The notes beneath the pieces were generated by a model. It saw only the letters and a program-made list of their open reading frames with translations. It was not told where the DNA came from and made no database searches. The position numbers and the translations under genes were made by a program. Source: Georgenia satyanarayanai (GTDB lineage: Bacteria > Actinomycetota > Actinomycetes > Actinomycetales > Actinomycetaceae). From it: a stretch of 64,000 nt of DNA. Each line of letters begins with the position of its first letter. The stretch's first letter is position 1. The stretch is taken from NCBI RefSeq assembly GCF_900116375.1, contig NZ_UETB01000018.1, forward strand, positions 1 through 64,000. Direction: 5' to 3'. Below are positions 56,006-64,000 of the stretch, piece after piece.

Positions 56006-58717
56006 TCAGCGCGTCTTGGCCGGGGGCTCGTCCAGCTCGTGGGCGCCGACGACGGCGTCCTCGAGGTCGGTGCGGCCCATCACCTCGAGGTCACCGCGCA
56101 CCCGGCCCGCGGCGCGCAGGTCGGCGAGTGCGTGGCCGATGCGCTCGACGTCGGCGGAGGGCAGCTCCAGGCGCACCCGGGCGAAGGTCGTCCGCTGGGA
56201 GACCTTGGCCTCGGACTTGACCTTGCGCAGGGCCGCGAGGGCCTTGCCGGTGGCGTGGAGGAGGCCCGGGTCGGCGTCCGTCACGGCCTGCCGCAGCGGC
56301 GCGGCCGAGGGCCACGGCGCCGCGTGCACCGAGCCGCTGCGCCACCAGCTCCACACCTCCTCGGTGGCGAAGGGCAGGAACGGGGCGAGCAGCCGCAGCA
56401 CGACGTCGGTGGTGAGGGCCAGCGCGGTGCGGGCCGAGGCCACCTCCGTGGGCGTGTAGCCGGCCTCGGTGGAGCCGTAGGCGCGGTCCTTGACGAGCTC
56501 GAGGTAGTCGTCGCAGAAGGTCCAGAAGAAGGTCTCGGTGAGCTCGAGGGCGCGGGTGTGGTCGTAGCGCTCCAGCGCCGTCGTCGCGCTCTCGACGACG
56601 TCCGCCAGCCCGGCGAGGAGCGCGCGGTCCAGCGGCTCGGTGACCGCGGAGACGTCGAGGCTCGCCGGGGTGTCCCCACCCATCGTCAGCGCGAACTTCG
56701 AGGCGTTGAGGACCTTGATCGCCAGCCGCCGGCCGATCTTCATCTGGCCGGTGTCGAAGGCCGCGTCCGTGCCCAGGCGGGCCGATGCCGCCCAGTAGCG
56801 GACGGCGTCGGCGCCGTGCTCCTGGAGCAGGCCGAGGGGCGTGACGACGTTGCCCTTGGACTTGGACATCTTCTTGCGGTCCGGGTCGAGGATCCACCCG
56901 GAGATCGCGGCGTCACGCCACGGCAGCGAGTCGAACTCGAGGTGGGCGCGGACCGTCGTCGCGAACAGCCACGTGCGGATGATGTCCTGGCCCTGGGGAC
57001 GCAGGTCCATGGGGAAGACGCGGGAGAAGAGGTCCTCGTCGCGCAGCCACCCGCCGGCGATCTGCGGGGTGAGGGAGGAGGTGGCCCACGTGTCCATGAT
57101 GTCGACCTCGCCGACGAAGCCGCCGGGCACGCCGCGCTGGTCCTCGGTGTAGCCCGCCGGCACGTCGATGCTCGGGTCGACCGGCAGGAGGTCCTCCGAG
57201 GGCGTGAGCACGCGCGCGTAGTCCGGGTCGCCGTTCTCGTCGACGGCGTACCAGACGGGGATCGGCACCCCGAAGAAGCGCTGGCGGGAGATGAGCCAGT
57301 CGCTGTTGAGGCCCTCGACCCAGTTGGAGTAGCGCACCCGCATGAAGTCGGGGTGGAAGCCGAGCTCGCGCCCGCGCTCGAGGAGGGCCTCGCGGATGTC
57401 GCGGCCCTGGGAGTCGGTGCCGGGACGGCCACCGTTGCGGATGTACCACTGGCGCGAGGTGACGATCTCGAGCGGCTTGTCGCCCTTCTCGAAGAAGTTC
57501 GTCTTGCGCTGGGTCGCAACCGGCTCGCCGTCGAGGTCGCCGCTCGTGCGGAGCGCCTCGACGATCTCCTTGCGGGCGGTGAAGGTGGTCTTCCCGGCGA
57601 GGGCCTCGGTCCACAGCCCGACGGCGGCGGGCTGCTCGACCCAGTCCGGCGCCTCGGCCAGCAGGCGGCCGTCGCGGCGGATGACCGGGCGGGTGGGCAG
57701 GTCGAGCTCACGCCACCACTGGACGTCGGTGAGGTCACCGAAGGTGCAGCACATCGCGATGCCGGCGCCCTTGTCCATCTCGGCGGCCGGGTGCGCGAGC
57801 ACCGGCACCTCGACCCCGAAGAGGGGGGAGCGGACCGTCGTGCCGAAGAGGGGCTGGTAGCGCTCGTCGTCGGGGTGGGCGATGAGGGCGACGACGGCGG
57901 GCAGCAGCTCCGGACGCGTCGTCTCGATGTAGACCTTGCCGTCGGTCACCTGCTCGAGCCCGGCGCCGGCGGCCGGGTCGGTGAGGTGGAAGGCGACCCG
58001 GTGGTAGTGGCCGGGGTAGTCGCGTGCCTCGAGCTCGGCCTGGGCGACGGCGGTCTGGAAGGTGACGTCCCACAGGCCCGGGGCCGCGGCCTGGTAGGCC
58101 TCCCCGCGGGCGAGGTTGCGCAGGAACGCGGCCTGCGCGACGAGCTGGGACTCGCGTCCGATGGTCTGGTAGTGCAGCGACCAGTCCACGCTCAGGCCGA
58201 GGTGGCGCCACAGCGCCTCGAACTGCTTCTCGTCCTCCTGGGTGAGGCGCTCGCACAGCTCGACGAAGTTACGACGGGAGATGGGCTGCTGGTCGGCGGC
58301 CTTGACGCTCTTGCCCTCACCGCCGTCGTGCGGGGGCACGAAGTCCGGCACGTAGGGGAGCGTGGGGTCCACGCGCACGCCGTAGTAGTTCTGCACGCGG
58401 CGCTCGGTGGGCAGGCCGTTGTCGTCCCAGCCCATCGGGTAGAAGACCTGCTTGCCGGTCATCCGCTGGTAGCGGGCGACGACGTCGGTGTGCGTGTAGG
58501 AGAACACGTGGCCCACGTGGAGGGAGCCGGAGACCGTGGGCGGCGGGGTGTCGATGGAGTACACCTGCTCGCGGGTGGCGGTGCGGTCGAAGGCGTAGGT
58601 GCCCTCCTCGGCCCACCGCTCGTCCCACCTCTCCTCCAGGCCCTCGAGGCTGACCTTGTCCGGGACGGACGGGGTGGACAGCGGGGCGGCGGGGGTGGGG
58701 TCGTGCGCGTCGGTCAT
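56006..58717 (-). CDS. valS: Valine-tRNA ligase (archaeal-like form)
   Basis: A 903-aa class I synthetase: HIGH-type motif TVSGSLHVGHVFS, editing (CP1) domain, KMSKS in RKKMSKSKGNVV, anticodon-binding domain and a very short C-terminus. RVQNYYGVRVDP and the lack of a long C-terminal coiled coil point to the archaeal/rickettsial-like lineage also seen in some actinomycetes. ATG 58717 is chosen; no strong Shine-Dalgarno. valS commonly follows clpX in bacteria but is on the opposite strand here. Confidence 0.95.
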   Translation of the reverse strand: MTDAHDPTPAAPLSTPSVPDKVSLEGLEERWDERWAEEGTYAFDRTATREQVYSIDTPPPTVSGSLHVGHVFSYTHTDVVARYQRMTGKQVFYPMGWDDNGLPTERRVQNYYGVRVDPTLPYVPDFVPPHDGGEGKSVKAADQQPISRRNFVELCERLTQEDEKQFEALWRHLGLSVDWSLHYQTIGRESQLVAQAAFLRNLARGEAYQAAAPGLWDVTFQTAVAQAELEARDYPGHYHRVAFHLTDPAAGAGLEQVTDGKVYIETTRPELLPAVVALIAHPDDERYQPLFGTTVRSPLFGVEVPVLAHPAAEMDKGAGIAMCCTFGDLTDVQWWRELDLPTRPVIRRDGRLLAEAPDWVEQPAAVGLWTEALAGKTTFTARKEIVEALRTSGDLDGEPVATQRKTNFFEKGDKPLEIVTSRQWYIRNGGRPGTDSQGRDIREALLERGRELGFHPDFMRVRYSNWVEGLNSDWLISRQRFFGVPIPVWYAVDENGDPDYARVLTPSEDLLPVDPSIDVPAGYTEDQRGVPGGFVGEVDIMDTWATSSLTPQIAGGWLRDEDLFSRVFPMDLRPQGQDIIRTWLFATTVRAHLEFDSLPWRDAAISGWILDPDRKKMSKSKGNVVTPLGLLQEHGADAVRYWAASARLGTDAAFDTGQMKIGRRLAIKVLNASKFALTMGGDTPASLDVSAVTEPLDRALLAGLADVVESATTALERYDHTRALELTETFFWTFCDDYLELVKDRAYGSTEAGYTPTEVASARTALALTTDVVLRLLAPFLPFATEEVWSWWRSGSVHAAPWPSAAPLRQAVTDADPGLLHATGKALAALRKVKSEAKVSQRTTFARVRLELPSADVERIGHALADLRAAGRVRGDLEVMGRTDLEDAVVGAHELDEPPAKTR

Positions 58718-58813
58718 GGGACGAGATTGTTCCACGGTCCGAAGGGAGTGGGCTCATCCGTCCGTGCCGGCGCGGGCGGGCGAGGGACCGGCCCCACCTG
58801 ACAGACTGGTCCC

Positions 58814-59812
58814 ATGGACCTCACGATCGGGTACGCGGCCGCGCTGGAGCAGTTCCACCCCACCGAGGTGGTGGAGATCAGTGCGCTGGCCGAGGAGCAC
58901 GGCTTCTCCGGCGTGATGGCCGCCGACCACTTCCAGCCGTGGACGCCGTCGCAGGGGCAGGCCGCCTTCGTGTGGAACGTCCTCTCGGCGCTGGGAGAGC
59001 GCACCCGCGGGGACCTCGGCCCCGGCGTGACCGCCCCGACGTTCCGGTGGCACCCGGCGATGGTCGCCCAGGCCTCGGCCACGCTCGCGGCGATGTACCC
59101 CGGGCGGCACTGGCTCGGGCTGGGTTCCGGGGAGGCTCTCAACGAGCACGTGACGGCCGGCTACTGGCCCGAGGCTCCCGAGCGGATCAACCGGATGTTC
59201 GAGGCCATCGAGATCATCCGCAAGCTCTTCACCGCCTCCCTCGCCGGCAAGGACGCCAAGCACTCGGGCACCTTCTACAAGCTCGAGTCGACCCGGCTGT
59301 GGACCATGCCCGAGGAGGCGCCGCCCATCTACGTCGCCACCGGCGGGCCGGTCACCGCCCGCCGGGCCGGCAAGCACGCCGACGGCCTCATCACCGTGGG
59401 GGCGCCGCTGGAGAAGATCTCCGGACTGTTCGACAAGTTCGCCTCCGGCGCGCGCGAGGTGGGCCGGGACCCCGAGACCATGCCCAAGATCCTCCAGCTC
59501 CACATGTCCTGGGCCGAGACCGACGAGGAGGCGCTCGCGAACGCGCTCGACCAGTGGCCCAACGGCGGCATGAAGTTCCCCAAGGCCGACATCCGCTCGC
59601 CCTTCGACTTCGCCGCCATGGCCAAGCTCGTGCGCCCGGAGGACTTCGAGGGCCGGATGGTCATCTCCGCCGACCCCGACGTCCACCGCGCCGAGATCCA
59701 GAAGTACGTCGACCTCGGCTTCGACCGCATCTACCTGCACAACGTGGGGCGCAACCAGCGTGAGTGGGTCGAGGTCTTCGGCCGCGACGTGCTGCCCAAG
59801 CTCGCCCGCTGA
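58814..59812 (+). CDS. F420-dependent LLM-class oxidoreductase (FGD-like)
   Basis: A 332-aa luciferase-like TIM-barrel protein of the F420-dependent glucose-6-phosphate dehydrogenase subfamily: [56 protein letters not shown] and [23 protein letters not shown]420 would be the hydride carrier; the substrate may be glucose 6-phosphate or another sugar/alcohol. Its TGA overlaps the cofE ATG (TGATG), linking it to F420 tailoring. CAGACT lies 6 nt before the ATG. Confidence 0.88.
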   Translation: MDLTIGYAAALEQFHPTEVVEISALAEEHGFSGVMAADHFQPWTPSQGQAAFVWNVLSALGERTRGDLGPGVTAPTFRWHPAMVAQASATLAAMYPGRHWLGLGSGEALNEHVTAGYWPEAPERINRMFEAIEIIRKLFTASLAGKDAKHSGTFYKLESTRLWTMPEEAPPIYVATGGPVTARRAGKHADGLITVGAPLEKISGLFDKFASGAREVGRDPETMPKILQLHMSWAETDEEALANALDQWPNGGMKFPKADIRSPFDFAAMAKLVRPEDFEGRMVISADPDVHRAEIQKYVDLGFDRIYLHNVGRNQREWVEVFGRDVLPKLAR

Positions 59813-60594
59813 TGCTGCTCGCCCAGGCCGTCGAGGGCCTGCCACCTGTCACCGGCGGGGACGACCTCGCTGCCGTCGTCGCGCCCGCGCTCCGGGAGCT
59901 GGTCTGGCCCGACGGGAGCACCGGTGTGGCCGAGGGGGACGTCGTCGTCGTCGCGAGCAAGGTCGTGGCCAAGGCGGAGCGGCGGCTCGTCGCGGCCCGC
60001 ACCCGCGAGGAGCTCGAGGCGGCGATCGCCTCCCAGACGGTGCGCGTCGTGGCCGAGCGGGCGCGACCGGACGGCTCGACGCTGCGGATCGTCGAGACCC
60101 CGCAGGGGCTCGTCATGGCCGCCGCGGGGGTGGACTCCTCCGACGTGCCGCTCGGCACCGCGCTGCTCCTGCCGGAGGACCCCGACGACTCGGCACGCCG
60201 GTTGCGCCGCGGCCTCGACGCCCGCCTGGGGGTGCGACCGGGCGTCGTGGTCACCGACACCGTGGGGCGGCCGTGGCGCGAGGGCGTCGCGGACGTCGCG
60301 ATCGGTGCGGCCGGTGTCGTCGTGCTCCAGGACCATCGCGGGCGGCGCGACGGCTACGGCCGCGAGCTGCGGATGACGACGATCGCCGCCGCCGACGAGA
60401 TCGCCGCCGCCGCCGAGCTCGTCAAGGGCAAGGCGGACGGCCGCCCGGTGGCCGTCGTGCGTGGGCTGAGCCATCTCGTGACAACCGAGGACGGCGAGGG
60501 TGCGGGTGTGCTGGCCCGGTCGGCGGCCGACGACCTCTTCCGCGAGGGCTCCGCCGAGGCCTACGCCCGCGGGCTGGCCGACGGCCGGGCGTAG
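59812..60594 (+). CDS. cofE: Coenzyme F420-0:L-glutamate ligase
   Basis: A 260-aa CofE/FbiB-N enzyme adding glutamates to F420-0 using [42 protein letters not shown] and [35 protein letters not shown] fragments are the family core. It lacks the nitroreductase-like C-terminal domain of mycobacterial FbiB. It overlaps the LLM oxidoreductase gene by one base and faces an ABC importer of the proposed F420-0 type. Confidence 0.92.
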   Translation: MLLAQAVEGLPPVTGGDDLAAVVAPALRELVWPDGSTGVAEGDVVVVASKVVAKAERRLVAARTREELEAAIASQTVRVVAERARPDGSTLRIVETPQGLVMAAAGVDSSDVPLGTALLLPEDPDDSARRLRRGLDARLGVRPGVVVTDTVGRPWREGVADVAIGAAGVVVLQDHRGRRDGYGRELRMTTIAAADEIAAAAELVKGKADGRPVAVVRGLSHLVTTEDGEGAGVLARSAADDLFREGSAEAYARGLADGRA

Positions 60595-60649
60595 CTCCTC
60601 ACCGTCCTCCGGACGTGGCGCCGCCCGGGTGCCGCCCCGCAGGAGTGTC

Positions 60650-60753
60650 CGGATCGCGCCACAAACGGCTCTGGGTCGGGTGCGACACGCCGACGACACG
60701 CCGAGTACGAAGGCGTCTCCCGCCGGAATGGGCCGTGCTTGTGGCGCGATCCG
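60650..60753. repeat. Extragenic element with 15-bp inverted ends, copy B
   Basis: CGGATCGCGCCACAA (60650-60664) and TTGTGGCGCGATCCG (60739-60753) are perfect inverted ends of a 104-bp element. The core holds GTGCGACACGCC, shared with copy A at 22299-22391. It lies between convergent cofE and the ABC ATPase gene. Confidence 0.85.
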
Positions 60754-60760
60754 AAAGGTG

Positions 60761-61567
60761 TCAGGCGCGATCGTAGAGCAGGAGGTCGCGGCCGCGGACG
60801 GTGACGCGCTCGGCGCGGACGCCGTAGACGCGGGAGACGAGCTCCTCGGTGAGCACCTCGGCAGGCGGGCCCGCGGCGACGACCCGGCCCGCGTCCAGGA
60901 CGACGACGTGCGCGCAGTGCTCCAGCGCGTGGTTGAGGTCGTGCAGCGCGGTGAGCACCGTGACGCCCGTGGCCGCGAGCTCCCCGGCGAGGTGGAGCAC
61001 GTCGAGCTGGGCGGCGACGTCGAGGTGGTTGGTCGGCTCGTCCAGCAGGAGCAGCCGCGGCGTCTGCGCGAGGGCCCGCGCGAGGTGGACGCGCTGGCGC
61101 TCACCGCCGGACAGGGTGGCGACGTCGCGGCCCTCGAGGTGCGCGGCCCCCGTGCGCGCCAACGCCTGACGGGCGAGGTCGACGTCGTCGCTCGAGTCCG
61201 CCGACCACGTCGGCCGGTGCGGGGTGCGCCCGAGGAGGACGACGTCGAGGACGTCGAGGGACACCGGGGCGCTCGAGTCCTGCTCGACGAGCGCCAGCTC
61301 ACGGGCGCGGGCGCGGCGGGACAGCTCGGCGAGCTCGCGGCCGTCGAGGAGGACCGTGCCGTGCTCGGGCTCAAGCGCCCCCACGAGCAGCCGCAGCAGG
61401 GACGACTTGCCGGAGCCGTTGGGCCCGACGACGGCGCTCACCTCACCAGGGGGCAGCTGGGCGGCCACGTCACGCAGCACCGGCGTCCCGCCCAGCCGCA
61501 GCCCCAGACCGCCGACAGTGAGCGTGAGGGCCTCCGTGCGCGCGCGGGTGCGCGCCGCCCCGCTCAC
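60761..61567 (-). CDS. FecE-type ABC ATPase (proposed F420-0 importer)
   Basis: A 268-aa ATPase: Walker A GPNGSGKSS, signature LSGGERQRVHLARAL, Walker B LLLLDEPTNHLD, switch His LHDLNHAL. It is the iron-siderophore/B12 type. GTG 61567 overlaps the permease stop (GTGA). Its neighbours make it the energy subunit of the presumed F420-0 transporter. Confidence 0.9.
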   Translation of the reverse strand: MSGAARTRARTEALTLTVGGLGLRLGGTPVLRDVAAQLPPGEVSAVVGPNGSGKSSLLRLLVGALEPEHGTVLLDGRELAELSRRARARELALVEQDSSAPVSLDVLDVVLLGRTPHRPTWSADSSDDVDLARQALARTGAAHLEGRDVATLSGGERQRVHLARALAQTPRLLLLDEPTNHLDVAAQLDVLHLAGELAATGVTVLTALHDLNHALEHCAHVVVLDAGRVVAAGPPAEVLTEELVSRVYGVRAERVTVRGRDLLLYDRA

Positions 61568-62670
61568 AGCCGGCTCCGGCGCAGGAGGACCGCGAACACC
61601 GGCGCCCCGATGGCAGCGGTGAGGATGCCGACCGGCAGCTCGCGCGGCTCGAAGACCGTGCGGGCAGCCGTGTCGGCGAGGAGGAGGAACAGCGCACCGA
61701 CGAGCGCGGCCGCCGGCATGACCCGGTGGTTGCGCGAGCCCAGCACGAGCCGGACGGCATGCGGGACGACGAGACCGACGAAGCCGATCGACCCGCACAC
61801 CGACACGAGGACGGCGGTGAGCAGCGTGACGACGACGAGCAGCAGCCACCGCTCGCGTCGCACGTCGACGCCGAGGGAGGAGGCGGACACGTCGCCGAAG
61901 GCGAACGCGTCCAGCACCCGCGAGCGCGAGGCGAGCACGCCGCCGAGGACGACGGTGCCGCAGAGGGCGAGCATCGTCTCCGGCCACGTGATGCCGCCGA
62001 AGGACCCGAGCAGCCAGGACAGGATCTCCCGGTAGGAGTCGCCCGTCGCGGACCAGAAGATGACGAAGCTGACGAGCGCCGAACAGGCCTGCCCGACGGC
62101 CACGCCGGCCAGCACGGTGCGGACCGGGGGCAGGCCCCCGCCGCGCCCCGCGGCCAGGAGAAGCGTGAGCACGAGGGCGCCGACGGCGCCGACGAACGCG
62201 GCGACCGGCAGGAGCACGGTCATCCCGACGACGAGGACCGCGACGGCGCCGAGGGAGGCGCCGGAGGAGACACCGAGGAGGTAGGGGTCGGCCAGCGGGT
62301 TCCGCACGACGGCCTGCATGACCGTGCCCGCCACCGCGAGACCGGCCCCGACGCTCGCCGCCGCGACCACTCGCGCCCCTCGACCCTGCCAGACGATGGC
62401 GTCCTGGATCGTGGTGAGCGGGTCGGCCGCACAGGTCACCGCGCCGGGGGCGAGGGCCGAGCACACGTGGTGCCACACCGAGCCCCACACCTGCGCCACC
62501 GTGATGGAGGCGGGGCCCACGGTCACCGCCCAGCTCATCGCGAGCACGAGGAGGGCGAGCAGCCCGAGCAGTCCGCCGGCCAGCGCCAGCCGGCGACGCG
62601 GACGTTGGGCACCGCCCGTCCGTGGGACGGGTGCGCCGGTGGCCGGTGCGCGGCGGTCGAGGTCGGTCAC
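61564..62670 (-). CDS. FecCD-family ABC permease (proposed F420-0 importer)
   Basis: A 368-aa permease with about ten membrane helices: RGARVVAAASVGAGLAVAGTVMQ, NPLADPYLLGVSSGASLGAV, FVGLVVPHAVRLVLGSRNH and ELPVGILTAAIGAPVF are FecCD/BtuC motifs. GTG 62670 overlaps the binding-protein stop (GTGA), and its own stop overlaps the ATPase start, so the three genes are one operon. Confidence 0.92.
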   Translation of the reverse strand: MTDLDRRAPATGAPVPRTGGAQRPRRRLALAGGLLGLLALLVLAMSWAVTVGPASITVAQVWGSVWHHVCSALAPGAVTCAADPLTTIQDAIVWQGRGARVVAAASVGAGLAVAGTVMQAVVRNPLADPYLLGVSSGASLGAVAVLVVGMTVLLPVAAFVGAVGALVLTLLLAAGRGGGLPPVRTVLAGVAVGQACSALVSFVIFWSATGDSYREILSWLLGSFGGITWPETMLALCGTVVLGGVLASRSRVLDAFAFGDVSASSLGVDVRRERWLLLVVVTLLTAVLVSVCGSIGFVGLVVPHAVRLVLGSRNHRVMPAAALVGALFLLLADTAARTVFEPRELPVGILTAAIGAPVFAVLLRRSRL

Positions 62671-63665
62671 GGCGCCAGCTGGTCGATCTGCCGGGTGAGC
62701 TCGGCGACGGCCGAGACGTTGCGGACCCCCGCCTCCGTCGCCGGGAACGGCACGGTGAGGTAGCGGCCCTCCTGGACGGCGGGCATGGCGGCGGTGACGG
62801 GGTTGGACTCGAGGACCTCGATCTTGTGCTCGGCGGTGTTCCAGGCGGAGTCGACGAGGACGAGCACGTCGGGGTCCCGGTCGGCCACGGCCTCCCACGA
62901 CAGGGAGGTCCAGGTGTCCTCGACGTCGGCGGCGATGTTCGTCAGCCCGGCCGCCGTCATGATCATCTGCGGCGCCCCGATCCCCGCACCGACGAAGGGC
63001 GTGTCCGAGCCGGAGGAGTACCACAGGGCGCTGAGCCCCTCACCGGTGGGCGTGACGGCCTCGAGCGCCGCGCGCTGCTCCTCCACCAGGGTTGCCGCCT
63101 CCTCGGGCGTCCCGAGCAGCCGGCCGACCTCCTCGATCTCGGCGAAGACGTCCTCGAAGGTGAGCGGGTTGGGCTGGTGGGCGGGGTCCTGGCACGCGGA
63201 GGGGGAGACGAAGGTCGAGACCCCGAGCTCCTCGTAGCCCTCCCGCTCGCCCGCGCCGTCGTCGGACAGGTTCGACTCCCACCCGGCGTACACGAGGTCG
63301 GGAGCGAGGTCGAGCACGGACTCCCTCGAGGGGTTCCGCTCGGCCAGGACGGGCGGCGCGGTCACGCCCTCGGGCAGCGGGCCGTCGGAGAAGGCCGTGC
63401 CGACGATCCGGTCGCCGGCGCCCAGCGCGATGACCATCTCGGTGGCCGAGGACTTGATCGTGACGATCCGCTCGGGAGGCGCCTCCAGGGTCGTCTCGGT
63501 CCCGCAGCTCGCCACGGTCACCGGGAACCCGGCCGCGGACGACGACGGCGCAGGACTCCCGCCGCCGTCGTCGTCGTTCGTGGCGTCGTCCGCGGGGGCG
63601 GACGAGCAGGCGGTGAGGGCGAGGGCGAGCGCGCCGAGAAGGGCGGCGCGACGGGGGAAGGGCAC
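62667..63665 (-). CDS. Periplasmic-binding lipoprotein (proposed F420-0 importer)
   Basis: A 332-aa lipoprotein: signal peptide with lipobox LALTAC (Cys about residue 20), a Gly/Ser/Asp linker, then a BtuF/FepB-type fold (PPERIVTIKSSATEMVIALGAGDRIVGTAF, LAPDLVYAGWESNL). From memory, a family model for F420-0 transport binding proteins describes exactly this three-gene cassette near cofE in actinomycetes. Substrate is inferred from context; a corrinoid or siderophore is the fallback. GTG start with GGAG 6 nt upstream. Confidence 0.82.
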   Translation of the reverse strand: MPFPRRAALLGALALALTACSSAPADDATNDDDGGGSPAPSSSAAGFPVTVASCGTETTLEAPPERIVTIKSSATEMVIALGAGDRIVGTAFSDGPLPEGVTAPPVLAERNPSRESVLDLAPDLVYAGWESNLSDDGAGEREGYEELGVSTFVSPSACQDPAHQPNPLTFEDVFAEIEEVGRLLGTPEEAATLVEEQRAALEAVTPTGEGLSALWYSSGSDTPFVGAGIGAPQMIMTAAGLTNIAADVEDTWTSLSWEAVADRDPDVLVLVDSAWNTAEHKIEVLESNPVTAAMPAVQEGRYLTVPFPATEAGVRNVSAVAELTRQIDQLAP

Positions 63666-63812
63666 GTGTGACTCCAGAGCGGGGTTCGGATGAGCTCTGC
63701 GCAGTCACAGCGCCGCGCGCGGACCGCGGGCCCAAGGTCGAGACCCGCCACCGGGTGCGCCCCGGGGTCCGTCGACCAGCCTACGCCCGGCGGCGGAGCG
63801 CCGCGGCCCCGG

Positions 63813-64000
63813 CTAGGTCCGCGCCTTGCGGGTGCGCCCCTCGTCGGTCATGTCCTCCAGCTCCCGGCCCTTGGTCTCGGGCACCTGCCACAGGACGAAG
63901 CCCAGGGAGAGCAGGGCGGAGAGCGCGTAGATCCCGTAGGCGAGGCTGAGGCTGATCTCGGAGAGGGTGGGGAAGGTCGTCGACACGGTGAAGTTCGCCA
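63813..64000 (-). CDS. Sugar-porter MFS transporter, C-terminal end (partial)
   Basis: The last 61 codons of a gene running in from beyond the window. The translation contains a final membrane helix and VPETKGRELEDM, matching the PETKGR signature that ends sugar-porter-family transporters, then an Arg/Lys-rich tail. The stop is at 63813-63815. The family imports sugars or polyols by proton symport. Confidence 0.8.
   Translation of the reverse strand, partial: ANFTVSTTFPTLSEISLSLAYGIYALSALLSLGFVLWQVPETKGRELEDMTDEGRTRKART

Noticed and set aside
63666-63812. Possible cobalamin riboswitch before the FecCD-type importer
   Set aside because: I see no B12-box-like sequence or multi-stem layout; only a TAGGCT -10-like box on the minus strand and GC-rich sequence.

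Overview
The window is 64 kb of very GC-rich DNA with short intergenic gaps, many GTG starts, -10-like TANNNT boxes lying 6-7 nt before start codons (leaderless transcripts) and Actinobacteria-type gene content (coenzyme F420 enzymes, paired ClpP1/ClpP2, trigger factor-clpP-clpX order, an Rv2629-like protein, an LPxTG-anchored exoprotein). It is a chromosomal segment of an actinomycete, most likely of the order Micrococcales; the genus cannot be fixed from sequence alone. There is no transposase, integrase, phage gene or CRISPR array, so this is core and ordinary accessory chromosome rather than a mobile island.

Layout. 1-340: 3' end of an rRNA operon (23S end, 5S, terminator). 0.36-7 kb: ornithine aminotransferase, a polar amino-acid ABC importer, and a large secreted M14 carboxypeptidase with an LPxTG cell-wall anchor. 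7-21 kb: a branched-chain amino acid district with ilvD, ilvBNC, leuB, ilvE and cimA, interrupted by small unrelated genes. Two of its units start with short leader peptides followed by intrinsic terminators (attenuators upstream of ilvB and cimA). cimA makes the isoleucine precursor from pyruvate and acetyl-CoA, so the set covers much of Ile/Val/Leu synthesis. 21-31.5 kb: lipoate ligase with a permuted domain order, YggS, an M13 peptidase, rpiB, an Eis-like acetyltransferase, an overlapping ATL/Nei DNA-repair pair, a deaminase, and an AraC regulator divergent from an NmrA-type oxidoreductase. 31.5-36 kb: cysK-cysE behind a probable cysteine leader peptide, a GntR/DUF1648 pair, YigZ and rpmF. 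36.7-37 kb: tRNA-Gly(TCC) and tRNA-Pro(TGG).

37-47.7 kb is a catabolic cluster. On the minus strand lie an iron-type alcohol dehydrogenase, an aldehyde dehydrogenase and a complete carbohydrate/polyol-type ABC importer with two different ATPases, one of which has Asn in place of the switch histidine. On the plus strand lie an FCD-type GntR regulator, a DJ-1/PfpI protein and an alpha/beta hydrolase. A shared ATCCGAT operator motif ties the two arms together. 48-54 kb is proteostasis and translation control: tig, clpP1, clpP2, clpX, an Rv2629/Balon-like ribosome-binding protein and a chorismate mutase. 54-58.7 kb holds a long-chain acyl-CoA ligase and an archaeal-like valyl-tRNA synthetase.

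58.8-63.7 kb is the most distinctive region. An F420-dependent LLM oxidoreductase overlaps cofE, and convergent to them is a three-gene FecCD-type ABC importer of the kind proposed to take up coenzyme F420-0. Together they look like a scavenging route: import F420-0, add the polyglutamate tail, use it. The window ends inside a sugar-porter MFS gene. Repeated extragenic palindromes, including two copies of a roughly 100-bp element with 15-bp inverted ends, sit in several gaps.
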